Assembly: GCA_933207985.1 (NCBI GenBank)
Contig: OW240915.1
Location: 122,260,251 to 122,324,250, forward strand
Origin: Pelobates cultripes
Taxonomy: Eukaryota > Chordata > Amphibia > Anura > Pelobatidae
DNA: 64,000 nucleotides
Direction of reading: 5' to 3'
Part shown: positions 8,449-20,008 of the stretch, piece after piece
How positions within the stretch are numbered: the stretch's first letter is position 1
How the letters are laid out: each line of letters starts with the position of its first letter
Notes under the pieces: model-generated
Told to the model about the DNA's origin: nothing
Databases searched by the model: none
The model's input: the letters and a program-made list of their open reading frames with translations, nothing else
Position numbers and translations under genes: made by a program

Positions 8449-9308
8449 AAGCACTGTCACATCCTGCTCTGTTCTGCGGAGATGTCCTACCTTGGCTTTT
8501 GTTATCCAGTACTCTTTTTACAATTCTTGTTTAGTTTTTCTTGGTTTTTCTGGTTCTCTATTCCATGTCTGGTTTTCTTTATGCTGGGTTTTCTGGGTTA
8601 ATTCCTATATTCCATTCCTGGAATTCCCAGTCTCTTGGATTCCTTTATATGTTTGTTTTATGTTGCCACACACTTTCCTTTTCCATTAATCCATTTTGTT
8701 TCAGTTGGTTCCTGCAGGCAGTTGCTCCAAGACCTCTGCCCCTTTCTTGCAGGTAAGTGCTGTGTGTATTTTATTATTGTTTATTTAGTCATGCATATCT
8801 AGGCAGATAGGAACCCACTGTAATTGGAGTACTTTGGCACAGTGGTGGGCTGCATACATCTTGGCCATTTATGTATGTCTAAATCTCCAATGTTTTACAT
8901 ATATAGTACTTAGTTATTTATCCTCTTGTTTTGCCTTGAATCTCTTGTCTTGTTTTATTTTGTCTTGTATTTCCAGTTCATGTACAGTCCTGTCCTGCCC
9001 TGCCCTGTTCTTGTTTTCCTCATGTCATTTGTACATATCCGGGTTCTACTTTCTGTCCTGCTCCGGTTCTGGGTTCTCCTAGTCTTGTTTTGGTGTCTAT
9101 TCTAGTCTTACCTTGTTTCTGTACTGGATACATGTCTACTGCAGAGCCTCCCTACCCAGTTCCTAGGAGGTCTGCATATTGTCATCTAGCACCTGGGATC
9201 CGCAGAAACTGCATCAGGGCCCTGGTATGTGGCTTCACAACGCTGGTGCTCAACACCAGGGAGCGTGTGGTTGCCCAGCACCTGGCCCTGATAATCCATT
9301 TCCACACA
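8449..9308 (-). mobile_element. LTR-like insertion replacing the integrase core
   Basis: The pol reading stops at CAACGGTAC on one side and at IEDPFGRVTVEIT on the other, so the 860 bp between them is foreign. On the minus strand it begins TGTGTGGAAATGG and ends AGGATGTGACA, a TG...CA pair typical of LTRs. The interior is C/T-rich on the plus strand with many hydrophobic but meaningless open frames. No 5-bp duplication flanks it, and about 130 codons of integrase are missing, so deletion accompanied or followed the insertion. Sequence of similar character lies at 15012-15443 and 60145-60707. Confidence 0.5.
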
Positions 9309-9835
9309 GTGATCTCGACAGTTACTCTGCCGAATGGATCTTCGATATTGAGTATGCCGGTCCCCCCCCTCTTCCCCACTTTCTGGAAGACAATGCAGGT
9401 CTGGCAGTATTGCCTCAGATCCTGGGAGATGCCTGGCCAGAAGAAATTTTGAGTGAGCCGAGACACCGTCCTGCTCCTGCCCAAATACGCCACCAGCTGC
9501 TTGGTGGTAGTATGGGCTGTAGCTGGTTCCTTCCTCACTGCAATATGGTATAACCTCCCCTGTGGTGGCTTTGTCCCTCTGACCTTCTCAAACTCAGCAG
9601 GGGTATCCCAGGGTAGGGGAACCGGGTCAGGGGTAGGCTCACGGAGCTCAGGGTTTAGGTAGTGGTTATGGACAGCCTGGGTGTATGGTCAGGAATGGTT
9701 CCCAGAGAGAAGGGGGTTGACTCGGGGGGCTTGCCAACAGGGCTTTCTACGGGACTGCCACGCCGCCCGCACTTCTCGGTCTGGCGGCATTCCCATGAGG
9801 CAATGGGAGTACCGCCTGTGGCAAAACTAGCCACT
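9309..9835 (-). pseudogene. pol: Gmr1-like pol: linker and integrase zinc-binding domain, partial
   Basis: On the minus strand the sequence reads PLPWDTPAEFE (near 9610), a linker, then QNFFWPGISQDLRQYCQTC and the second half of the H2C2 integrase zinc finger, and stops in the first strand of the integrase core. The first His pair of the zinc finger is degraded. This is the upstream half of the element interrupted by the LTR-like insertion at 8449-9308. Sequence from 9720 to 9835 may belong to the same linker but cannot be aligned. Confidence 0.75.
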
Positions 9836-9857
9836 TAAGACTGCATTTTTATGTATG

Positions 9858-10490
9858 TGTTACTATCCTTTTAAAGACTATAAGAACCAAGTGAATACCT
9901 GTATAGGCATATTATACGAATGAGAGCATTCGTATGCTGGCAGCAAGAAAGCCACCAGCATTCATACAGTAGTTTCACGAATAGTGAATTTCAACCCTGT
10001 TCATGAAACAAATTAACTACCAAATGGGAGACCACACACAGGAGGTTGTGTGGCTCCCATTACATATTGCAACAATGTTTCATTCAATAATTATCAAGAT
10101 TCAGGGTGGCCGCCGTTCGGCTACCGACCACGCGGCGGTCGGCCTTCTTGGATCCTTTGTTAGCCCAGCGGTATTTGGTCGCCGAGCACCTGGAACTAAA
10201 ATCGGCTACTCGACGGAACAAATACCGCTGGACTTCCAGGCCGTTCGGGAGCACCGGTCATTCGGTAGTTTGTTCTCCTATTGACAATCGATCCTTTGAA
10301 TACGAATGTAAAATAATATGTGGTTTGTGCTGCGCTCGGTTAGTTGTACTTTGAATACGAATGTAAAACAGCCAACCAGCGTTCGGCAGTAACCACACGA
10401 ATAAAGAGGAGAAGCAGCAGTTCGACGGAACGAACCATTCAGATAAAACCAGTGTTCGGTAGATATGGCAAAATATACGAACTACTGGTG
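9858..10490 (+). mobile_element. Probable 5' LTR and leader of the 10.5-13.4 kb Gmr1-like element
   Basis: The stretch starts TGTTACTATCC, like the LTR at 35835 (TGTTACAAAAG), and has the same U3 palindrome (AGCGGTATTTG at 10167, CAAATACCGCT at 10219-10229) with TGGAACTAAAA between the arms. A 19-bp direct duplication (TTTGAATACGAATGTAAAA) is at 10297 and 10351. The 3' end of the LTR is not clear, so the right border is set at the gag start. Confidence 0.5.
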
Positions 10491-10491
10491 A

Positions 10492-11953
10492 ATGGAGTCG
10501 AATTATGCAACCTTAAAACTAACCACGCTAAAAGAATTATTGGAAGTGTAACGGAACCGCTGGCACCCCGACCGGGTACCTTCCGCCGACGGATGCTCCT
10601 AGTGCTTTCCGAGGACTCCAAGCACTCTGCCTGACACCATAACCACTACAGACCCCACGAACCGCCGCAGCTTGGTTGGGGTCTCGCCGTCTCCACCCAC
10701 TCTGGACCCAGGACCAGGGTCCAGCTTCCAGCAGGTCGACCTCTCTCCGAATTCCAGAGAGCAGGAACAGGAACAAGCTCTTAGCAGAGCTTAGTGATTA
10801 TACCCTGGGGAGTATAGTGAGTATAGCAATCCCCAGAGTGTAGTTTCTCCAATCCCTATCCCCAGATAGCTCGGATCTGAGCGCCCAATCTAGATGAACA
10901 GCGCTCAGATCCCATGAACAGAGTAGATTTTCCACGGAGTAAAGCATAGCAAGGGCTGTTGAGAAACCAAGAAGGGACAAAAGCAGTCAGTTCCAATTGG
11001 TTTGGCAGTGTGCCTGGGACAACGCCCTGCTGGAGAACAATAGACAGGAAACGGGGGAGGGGAAGAAACACACCTTCCCATGGATTCAAATGGGAAGAAA
11101 CTGTCTTTAGAAGCCAATAAGCCCCAAATAGTCTTTTTAAATGGCAATACACCCCAGGGCCATAGTCATGAGGAAGGAGGCTGGCAATCAGGCTCCTCCA
11201 AAAGCCGGGGGCAAAAGGCAGCTTGTCACCTAACAATCCAGGGACAAAAGGCATTTCGTCACAGGAAGCAAGGGGAAAAAATGCCAGCAAGAAAACCAAG
11301 GCAACCCTTGTGGCAGAACTGATGGAAGGAGACAGAGAAACCACTGCAGCAGCTCCACAGGGAATAGACCCCACTGAATTTGACAGGGAGATGAGGAGCA
11401 GACTGGCCTTTTATCCAGAGACCCCCTCCGTGGAGATAGTGAACCGACTGACGGCGGACGTACAGGAGTACCTAGTAGTCAGACTCCAAGCAAATCAGCG
11501 AGCTGGAGAAAGAGCCACAAGGCCTGTCAGCACTACTCCAGGGAAAGCCAAAATTCCCTATCAAGCTTTTAAGAGCTATACAGAAGCTGACGGCAATGTA
11601 GATGACTACCTGCAAGATTTTGAGAGGTTGTGCCAACTACAAGACATCAGCGCGGCGGATCGGGTACCTCTACTAGCAGGGAGACTATCCGGTCGCGCAG
11701 CCGCAAACCACACACCCTGCAAGAGACCGCCAAGCTGGCAGACAAGTTCCTAAATACCCAGAGGGACCAGCGCACCCCAAACCGACCAGTTCGTACCCCT
11801 ACACCAACGGTACCAGCTGTGACCTCCACCATCCAGTCACGACCTGGGGTAAGCCAAAACACCTACACCACCAGGTATCCTACACCTCCTCCGATTCATT
11901 GCCACACCTGCAACCAGCAGGGGCATATCCAGCGAGACTGCCCACGCAACTGA
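10492..11953 (+). pseudogene. gag: Gmr1-like gag, split by a solo LTR and frameshifted
   Basis: The ATG at 10492 opens a frame with a helical, SAP-like N-terminus (TLKLTTLKELLEA) that breaks at a GGAAG target duplication and resumes at 11264 with ARGKNASKKTKATLVAELM. Next comes a capsid-like block near 11555-11690 (YQAFKSYTEADGNVDDYLQ, FERLCQLQ). A deletion plus frameshift near 11700 joins this to a Pro/Thr-rich tail and a CCHC zinc knuckle (CHTCNQQGHIQRDC, about 11902-11943). The stop is at 11951-11953. Structure and position match a retrotransposon Gag, the RNA-binding shell protein. The inserted LTR and the later frameshift make this copy non-functional. Confidence 0.8.
10547..11263 (-). 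mobile_element. Solo LTR in gag with perfect GGAAG duplication
   Basis: The plus-strand ends are TGTAACGGAACC and ATTTCGTCACA, so this is an LTR in minus orientation of the same family as 914-1421 and 58775-59700. It is 717 bp and flanked on both sides by GGAAG (10542-10546 and 11264-11268). Gag coding sequence reads through cleanly when the LTR and one GGAAG are ignored, which confirms both borders. Confidence 0.9.
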
Positions 11954-12063
11954 CCCAGGCCAAGTTGGAATAATGCAATCCCTGGCAACCGAGCAGCCGT
12001 AAACTGTGTGCAAGCGGAACAGTATGGAGCACCATTCCAATGGAAGAACCACTGGGGGCGCTA

Positions 12064-12414
12064 CATGAGGTAAACCCCATCCAGGCTGCCTCGGATAAAT
12101 GACAGGAGGTACATATGGAGGGGAAAAAGGTACGAGGACTTTGCGACTCTGGGGCTACCTTAACGCTAGTCCGGAATCATCTGTTACCTAAACATAATTT
12201 AACTGGAGACTGTGTTGCTGTACGGGTGGCAGGGGGGGCGATTTACAAAGTACCCACTGCCAAAGTACATTTGAATTGGGGAGCGGGGCACGGTAATGTG
12301 GAGGTGGGGATGATGCAGGATTTACCCACTGACGTCATTTTGGGCAACGACCTGGGGGAACTGACTTCAGCTTTGTTCTCCAACACACCGCGCAGGAAGC
12401 GTATCTGGTTGTGA
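12064..12414 (+). pseudogene. pro: Gmr1-like aspartic protease domain
   Basis: The frame opens with a linker (NPIQAASDK then a TGA near 12100), followed by the retropepsin active site LCDSGATLTLV at about 12139-12171. The usual flap-region GGAIYKV, then the conserved VHLNWG and the C-terminal VILGNDLG motif (around 12336), complete a single-domain protease of about 95 residues. The active site is DSG, where the copies at 31.5 and 37.6 kb have DTG. It is read after gag and directly before the integrase region. The frame ends at a TGA (12412-12414) where homologous copies continue in frame. Confidence 0.8.
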
Positions 12415-13400
12415 CCCAGCAACAGGCCCGCACCACAGCTCCGCCTAACCACTCTGAGGCTCAGGTAAGCAATGAACTCCCCATGGCCGCTGTCATGCCC
12501 TGGGTGACCCCCATTGAATTTGGTTCTGAAGTGGCCCAAGATCCTTCCCTGCAGATATACAAAGATCGCATAGATAAAGACCAGGCAGGACTAGATGGGG
12601 AGAGATACACCTGGGACAAGGGGCTGCTATACCGCCACGCAGAAAAGGTAGTGTCCGGTTCCATACCCTTGCCCGTTAAACAGTTAATAGTGCTTTGAAA
12701 GTATAAACTGGAACTATTACGCATAGCCCATGATATTCCCCTGTCTGGGCACTTAGGAATAAGCCGCACTAAGCACAGGCTGACCCAGAACTTCTTCTGG
12801 CCAGGTATCTCACAGGATGTTAGACGATATTTCCAGACCTGTGAAACCTGCCAGAGGGTAGGGAAGAGGGGAGACCGATACAAAGCTCGGCTCCGTTCTC
12901 TCCCTATAATTGAGGAACCCTTCAGTAGGGTGGCGGTAGATATCATAGGACCCCTAGCCAAACCCAGCCCATCCGGCAAGAAATATGTCTTGACTGTAGT
13001 GGATTATGCCACTAGATACCCTGAGGCAGTGGCCTTGACGAACGTGCACGCGGAAACAGTAGCAGATGCCCTGATGCGAATATTCTCCCGCGTGGGATTT
13101 CCCCGGGAAATTATTTTGGATAGGGGCACTCTGTTTATCGCCGAAGTCACACACCAGCTCTGGAAGATATGTGGGGTACAACAAATCTTGAACTCTGCTT
13201 ATCACCCCCAGTCTAATGGGCTCTGTGAACGATTTAACGGAACACTCAAACAGATGATCTGTACGTTCATAGACACTCAGAAAGACTGGGAAAGGTTTCT
13301 ACCCCACTTACTATTCACCTATAGGGAAGTACCCCAAGAATCCACCGGATTCTCTCCTTTTGAACTGTTTGTCTGGGAAGCCACAAGCCTAGCCTCGTAG
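12411..13400 (+). pseudogene. int: Gmr1-like integrase directly after protease, truncated
   Basis: A linker with MPWVTPIEFG leads to the integrase. One in-frame TGA lies at 12696-12698, then the frame continues with the H2C2 zinc-binding domain (AHDIPLSGH, then CETC near 12845) and the DDE core: first Asp in VAVDIIGPL near 12933, second in ILDRGTLF near 13115, Glu in GLCERFNGTLKQ near 13225. The second Cys pair is preceded by YFQTC. The reading stops making sense after FELF at about 13375, just before an LTR at 13415. Protease followed at once by integrase, without RT between, is direct evidence for the Gmr1-type gene order. Confidence 0.85.
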
Positions 13401-13414
13401 CTCCCAGGTTCGAG

Positions 13415-13954
13415 TGTAACAAGTGATTATAGCTCCAGGTAGGATGATCCCCGACACGGGGATCGAAGACAGTGTGCGCAGACCGGTTCGGGAGCCGAAT
13501 TCTCCCCCTGGTGGGCATTTGGTGATACGAACTGGCAGCCACAGAGGGGAAGAATTCGCCACTTGTTCCCTTGCGGTCTGGGGTTTTCACACCTTGTTAG
13601 TGAGGTGTGAACATTCTAAGTAAACTTTCTAAATGGAGTGCCGGGGTGGTCCATCACACGGGGCTCCGTGCGCCGGAGCGCCCCCGTGTGGTTGACACTT
13701 GTCGTCTGTGGTTTTCACACCTCGTTAGTGAGGTGTAAAAATTCTAACTACACATTCTAAATGTGGTATCGGGGTGGTCTGGTACATGGGGTTCCGTGCG
13801 CCGGAAGGAGTCGGGGGTGTTAAAATGTATTGTGCAAGATTTATGGGAAAAATTACAGAAAGGGATAAATTAAAAAGTGGGAACACACATTCTAGGAGGG
13901 TATATCCACACATAGAAAAAGGGCAATTCACAGTTAGGCAGCGGTCCCGTCACA
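13415..13954 (-). mobile_element. LTR, minus orientation, with internal duplication
   Basis: The plus-strand ends are TGTAACAAGTGATT and GGTCCCGTCACA, matching the family of 58775-59700, and the first 35 bases align with that LTR (AGTGATTATAGCTC). A block of about 130 bp is duplicated inside it: GGTTTTCACACC with a GTTAGTGAGGTG hairpin near 13573 and again near 13710. The flanking five bases do not match, so no target duplication is visible. Confidence 0.65.
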
Positions 13955-15011
13955 TACCCCAATTAAAACATGCCTGAATTTAGTTATGCATATTGACTTT
14001 GGGTGTATATCTAAAAAAAACTTTCAAAAGGTGCAGTTCATATGCCTGCAGCCTTTGCAAGCTCTACTCTTTTTTCCACAGCACAGAGGTTCAGTCTATA
14101 CCATGGAAATCTCACTGTGAAGTCTTTCATTCTCAGGCATGAACACATGCAGTGAAGGCGGAGCTAGGGAGAGCCAGCGGAAGATCAAGAGAAAGAAGCA
14201 AGAGTTGGGGATCAGAGGTACAATGAGCCGAGTCATGTGGATGCTTACTTACAGGTTCAATGTGACTGGGGGAAGCCGTGGCAGATGTGCTCTAGCACAG
14301 CGGGTTTGCCACTTCTGTTAGCTCAACAGAGCTAACAGAGGGAGGAAGAAAAGCACCCTGGCTTTTTAAAAATTTTTTTATTGTTTAGCGAAGTTTTTCA
14401 AATACAAAGAGGCATCAAACTATTGCCAAATTGCAATGGTTGTACAGAAAGAGAATGGTGCTGTACTTTCTATTTTGACACTGTTAATTCAATAGAAAAT
14501 TAAAGAAAAATGATCAAATCAAACATCATCAAATAAAAAACAAATGCTTGGCTTTAAGACAAAGGAGAAATGATATATGGATTGTAGTTAGTCATATTAC
14601 GATAATGTATCCATGAAGAGATAACACTCTGATATTGAATCGGTCACTTAGAGCCAGGCATCGTACGGATTCCAGGGACAGAACCTTGTAATCCGATTCA
14701 ACCGCCTGACATACAAAGGGACAGGTCTTATACTACCAGCAGCAGTAGCAGAGCAACACATACACAGCAGAGTGGATCAGCTGCATTTTGGGCATACATT
14801 GAGGTGTCATCATCTACTAGCCGAGATCTAATTGCCCACTCACCACTCCATTCAAAGTTGTTTCAAAATGTGTAAGTATTATAAAATCTGTCAGTAACAA
14901 AAATAAAAAAATAAATCTAATAAAACTGCTCCTACTTCTTCTCCTCCTTTTTTAAATTGCGTTTTATTGCAGTTTTATTGTTACTTTCCTGAAACATCTT
15001 GATTTTATAAG
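13955..15011. other. No recognised feature
   Basis: Mixed-composition sequence. An A/T-rich part at 14365-14580 and the short hairpin GTTAGCTCAACAGAGCTAAC at 14318-14337 are visible. No coding motif or repeat border was found. Confidence 0.4.
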
Positions 15012-15443
15012 TTAAAATTCTCTTTGTCAGGGTTTCTATGCTGTTTTAAACAACAACCCTTCCTTACTCTGTGTCTGAGCGATTCAGCTGCTTTTAATGA
15101 TCAGCTCCTTTCATTACTGTTGCCACGGTTACTCAACTGGTTGTTATTAGTCAGCCCCTTTTGCTAATTAGTGCAGCATATTTCAGCAGGAAGTCCCAAT
15201 ACATCCTTGCCCTTGTGTTTCCACATAAGATTTCCTGTGTGTTCCTGGCTTTCTCTGGTCTCTTGATCTATTCTGACTACCCGCTTTGGTGCCTGATTCA
15301 TGCTTGCCTCCTGGACTTTGCTTTTGGATTATATTCATTTTGCTATTCTTTTTATTCATAAATGTGTCTTGCATCTACTTTCTGTCTCTGTCTGGTTCCT
15401 GGTCCCTAACACTCCTGCTCCCACTTTCTTTTCAAATACATAC
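15012..15443 (+). mobile_element. C/T-rich interspersed repeat, unclassified
   Basis: It starts TGTCAGGGTTTC and is rich in CTGGTTCCTGG-like and CTGACTACC-like words. The style resembles 60145-60707 and 8449-9308, which also start TGTC or end in TGACA. It runs into the solo LTR at 15444. No coding potential. Confidence 0.35.
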
Positions 15444-16363
15444 TGTGAAGAAATCCCCCTTTTGGTACACTATTTCTGCCCATTGCATTCCCTTTTGTTA
15501 CACTATTTCTGCCCATTGCATTTGGTAGATGTAACTACCGAACAAAGACCACCCCTCTGGCTCGTTAAACATCAAAGACTGATTCAATTGCTACCTCTGT
15601 CTGTGCGACCAGCGTTCGTACAGCCGAACGCTATGTGGCAGAGAAAACTGCGGCCATCTTTGTTCATGTGAACAAAGGCAGCGGGACTTGGTCGTCGAGT
15701 GTCTGGAACTGAAAACGGACACTCGACTTCCTGAACACTGGTCTCAAACAGACGAACGCTGGAACTCTACTTACCGAATAGCTAGAAGAGCGCTATTCGG
15801 TACTTTGGTGCATTCGACAGAGGGGCACAAACGCTGCTAGGAGCCAGAGGGATCCATTGATTTTGAGAACCCCTGAACCGATCTGGGTGACATTCGAATA
15901 TGTTGGTCACCCAAATCAGGGCTATCAGGGGACATGTTATTTGTGGGGATCCAGTTATTGGGGAAAAAAGGGATTTTTCAGCCCGGAGATAATTAAGTTA
16001 TTATTTTATCAGACTTAATTATCTCCAGGGCTGGGGGGGGGGAACTGTGGGTGTGTGTTAAAGTTTCTCAGTATATGATTGGTGAATATTTGTCCCTCCC
16101 TGAGGGATGTCCCCTTGCATGGGGACTTGCATAAAAGCTGTGTGTATCCATTAAAAGTTAGTTCATCTTGTACCCTTCTTCTTGACTTCGGCTGATGTTT
16201 GGGGATTCGTGTGTTTCACTAAGGGAATCATCTTGTGAAGCTATTGGGATTACTATATGGTTCGTCTATTCTATCTACGGAATGGAGGGCTATAATCACT
16301 AAGGCTCTGGCGGTTCGGGAGGAAACTACCGAATGAGGTTTAAATATACTTGGTTTCTTTACA
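15444..16363 (+). mobile_element. Solo LTR, plus orientation, near-matching 5-bp duplication
   Basis: It starts TGTGAAGAAATCC and ends TTTCTTTACA, 920 bp against 926 bp for the relative at 58775-59700. Near the 3' end the shared segment ATAATCACTAAG...GTTCGGGAGGAA aligns with the minus strand of that copy. The flanks are CATAC (15439-15443) and CGTAC (16364-16368), a 5-bp duplication with one transition. A TATA-like GCATAAAAGC is near 16130, and the GGAGATAATT hairpin is at 15990-16030, with a tandem TTTCTGCCCATTGCATT duplication near 15470-15520. Confidence 0.8.
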
Positions 16364-19029
16364 CGTACCTTTAACCATCTATTACCTCCACAGAAACAGT
16401 TTCTGTGAGCTGACTGAGCTGATCTTTTGCAAATTTAAGGATTGTAATTTGAAAATGGTGAGTTTTCAAACAATAAGTCAAAAGTGTGTGGGCAAATGGC
16501 AACTCGCCCCTTTCACCCTTAGTAGATATATCTTGTTTTTTTTCAATTCTGAAGAATTATCTGCTGCTACACACTGACTGTGTGAGAAAGCAGTGTTCTT
16601 CTCAGGGTGGAAGGGGCGCGTGGGTTGTCAGTTGCCCTCTTACTTTATCCATTTGTTTTTTGAAAATTACCCTTTTTAAAAGTTTATTTTTCTTTTGCTC
16701 TGATCTCCCCTTTATTATTATTATGAGAAGATTGCAAAATTGTTAAATCAATATTAAATCAAGGCCCAAGTTCTCACTGCTTTTTAATTAAAATTGTATA
16801 ATATAATTTTGACAACTCCCTGTTGCCTTTTCAAAAGGCATTAGGCTAGGCAATATAGTAGCAACATTTGTATAGCAGTACAATACTAGGCACCTTTTCC
16901 TGCCCTTTTGCATGTCTGAATAAATTTTCCAATTTGTTTGCATGGGAAAAAAATGTAAGCTCAAATGAAGATAAGCACAATATTCTATGTTGTTGCAATA
17001 TTCTGGGCATACTGCATAGAGCTCCTGAATCATCCAAACAGAGTGCAAGTGTCTTATCAAATCACTCGGGGCATCTGGACAGTGGGCAGATGTCTTGTAA
17101 GCTGCGCTCTTACATGTATGAACTGCTCATGTCACTTGCATAAACTAACTTAAGCAAAACTCCTTTTTGTATGACTATAATAGCTGGGTTTTTTTTAAGT
17201 TTTGTCAGAAGCTTCTCTTGTGAATGGATGAATAGCTACTAATCTAAGACTCTAGGTGTTGTTCTACAATAGATCAATTGGTGTCGGTGATATATTACTT
17301 TTAGGCTTTTGCCAAGAGACTCCTGGTGCAAGCGTGATGTTGATTTTCTCCATTAATCAGTGATGTATTACTTTATTCTTTTAAAATCCTTGTAATTAGA
17401 AATATTATACTAGGTTATGTTTAATAATGTTTGTAAATATTATTTAATGTTACTATTGATCTATGTAATAAAAACCTTTTATTATTCACCCACTCAATTG
17501 GTGTCATATCCTGCATTCTTGAATCTCACAAATAAACATAGCAAAACAGCAACATTAAATCATGGCAATACAATTACCATATTTCTTGGATTAGACATAA
17601 GAAAATGTTGTGCAACATGTGCTGGTAGAAGGTTAAATAGAATTCTCCTATTGTCAAGTTTTACTCTTTCCATGTCGTCCCTCTCTTCTTCTGCCTATAA
17701 TAAAATAAAAGTCAATTCATATGATAAATATGTTATAATGTTTTTATAAGTGATGTACATCAACAAAGACAATTTCAAATACATTTACTTTATATATGTG
17801 TATTCGCATTCAATTTAAAATTCTTCTTTAGCTTTCACTGTAAAAACCAATGGTTTCTTACCCGAAGAAAAGAAAATGTCAGTTTATTCTTTTTACTTTG
17901 CAGCTTGCATGAATATAATGGTAACCTGTCATGTCTATAGGAGATGACTTGATAATCAACGTGCTTTAGATCAGTAGATCCAATGGATTCCCTATGATCT
18001 TCTAGAGATCAGTAGTATTAACCAATCATAGTATTAACCACTATAAAACAAGAATCAGGCCTTGACCACAATATCTCGCACAAGAGGGTTGCAGTTTGTG
18101 CTTAATGGAAGACATACAGGTTAAATCTTATACTGTACATGTTTAGATTATGATTTAGCTGGGGGGTGAGTTGTTTCCGTTTAGCTATATAACCGTTCGA
18201 TTTTTTTTTGCAGAATCTGATATATCTCAGTATACCTCTATTCCAGGTGGGCAGAGTGTGATTTACGGAAAGGCATTACTGAGGAATTAATCTGCCAAGT
18301 CTGTTGGGCAGTAGAACACAGGCAGTGTTGTTCACTAAAGTGAATGGAAAGGGAATTCAAAGAAAATTTAAGTCCAAAATAATTTCCAAGCCAGCTATGT
18401 TTCCAGTTCGGTTTCTATGACCTTACATTTGAAATTCACTTGTAAGTAATATATATCAAAATGAGAGAAGGGCTACAGTCAAACATGGATAATATGTTAG
18501 AAAAAAAATGCATATGAAACTGTTAAATTGGAAATCAGCTGCAACTGATGAATGAAAACATAGTTTTGATAAGATAATGTTAACAGTAGCCTGAAGCTAG
18601 AACAAAAGAGATGAAAACAAAATGTAAAATTTTGCTGGAAAGATAATCCAATTAAACCTAGTTGTTATAATGAATATAGCATGTTCTTTTACATGCAACA
18701 TGCATATGGGAGAATACCCAGAGATGTAAATAATGTTGATCAGATATAAACAAAAACTGAATTTTATAACAAGACACAGAGGGTTGTACTATGCTTTTCT
18801 CTTTGTTTACTACCTTGTGGCAGCAGCAAAAAAAAAAAAAAAAACAATAAAAAAAAAACACAATATCCATATCCTAAAACAAAGAAACCAATGCACACAT
18901 AAACACACATGAAAAGGAGATATAACAAAAAAAAAACAAGTGATAGATAGCAAGATAGCCCATATGTGGCTCAGAGGGTGGGTTCCTGCACCAGCATAGG
19001 CTAGGTACACAATTGTCCAGCATCTCCAC
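16364..19029. other. No recognised feature; possibly unique or ancient repeat DNA
   Basis: About 2.7 kb of 35-40 percent GC sequence with no domain, terminal repeat or tandem array, other than poly-A runs at 18827-18860. Short open frames on both strands have no recognisable motif. This is the longest stretch I cannot assign. Confidence 0.4.
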
Positions 19030-19225
19030 ACTGTCCCATGGAAGCATTCAGCTGTCCATCTCCCAAACACTGGAGATAAAGAGCAAGTACCCCCTACCCA
19101 CCCGTGATCCCTGGCCCTGAATGCCAGCATTTCAAAATTCCTGGCATTTGAAATGCTGTCATTCCGTCTGGTGGAGAAGGACAGTTTTAAAAACCTGATG
19201 GCGATATTGGACTGCAAAAAATGCA
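19030..19225 (+). pseudogene. hAT transposase fragment
   Basis: One frame reads SLALNASISKFLAFEMLSF then RLVEKDSFKNLMAI at 19109-19205, a segment that I recognise as the part of hAT (ZBED-like) transposases just after the BED zinc finger. Upstream, SISQTLEIKSKYP is visible with a one-base frame change and a TGA where Arg would be expected. The fragment breaks at CKKCTAGC. The next downstream part of a related transposase is found on the minus strand at 48840-49256. Confidence 0.7.
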
Positions 19226-19685
19226 CCGCAGGCTGCAAATGTTTTGTTTTTTTATATGTCCCAATATTTTGGGGGAAACCCCAATAAAAAAAAAAAAAAA
19301 CCCTAAACAAAATAGGTATTGGCTACCTACTCCTCCTCCACCGCTGCTTCCACCTACACCTCCACGGTCACCACCTCCTCAACCTATGGGTCACTTAGTA
19401 TAAACTATGTATTTTATGTTATTTTAAGTGATTCCCCTACCCACATTTGTTTGCAGGGCACTTGTCCTACTCTTACCCCCATTTTACTTCCTTTTGCAGC
19501 CCTCTAGCCCTTTCCAGGACTTTTTTAGAGGCACTTTAGTGCCCAAAAGTTTGGGTCCCCATTGACTTCAACAGGGTTTGGGTTCAGGGTCAAGTTCTGG
19601 TCAAGTTCGAGCCCGAACTCAAACTTTTTGCTGAAGTTCAGCCGAACTCAGCGAACTCGAACATCCAGGTGTCCGCTCAACTCTA
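19226..19685. mobile_element. hAT element remnant with terminal sequence
   Basis: A CTCCTCCTCCACC-rich stretch (19332-19385) is followed by an end of dense GTTCG/CGAAC words from 19560 and the terminus TCAACTCTAG at 19685. Read from the outside, the end is CTAGAGTTGAGCGGACACC, close in form to the TAGTGATGTCGCGAAC end at 46338. It belongs with the transposase fragment just upstream. Confidence 0.6.
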
Positions 19686-20008
19686 GATATAAGTAGACAT
19701 TTTGATGATTTATTAAAGTATTTCACTGTAAATAATTCCATAATAATTCAAAAGAGCCATAATATACATAGGATGAATTTGTGCTATATTAGTTAAATTT
19801 AGTTTTAAAGAAACAGAAAGATTAATTGATGATGGTATTCATTTATGGAGAAATGATGTATAATTGAATTCCTCATTCAAGCTTTAGGGGGCAAGAGTCT
19901 TAAATTTAAAAATACATTGTGATTCTTTCTGGAGTATTTGTTGATTGAAATCCCCCTTTCTAGGGTTTGGTAACTCGGGATATGGAGTGAGCTAGCCCCT
20001 GGGCAGCG
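19686..20008. other. No recognised feature
   Basis: AT-rich sequence ending at the first alignable part of the Trp-rich pseudogene. The beginning of that element, including any 5' LTR, is not recognisable. Confidence 0.35.

Noticed and set aside
8377..9082. Several hydrophobic plus-strand frames
   Set aside because: Translation of T/C-rich LTR-like DNA gives Phe/Leu/Ser runs; no start context or homologous motif.
12461..12979. 172-codon minus-strand frame
   Set aside because: It is antisense to integrase coding sequence with clear domain motifs on the plus strand.
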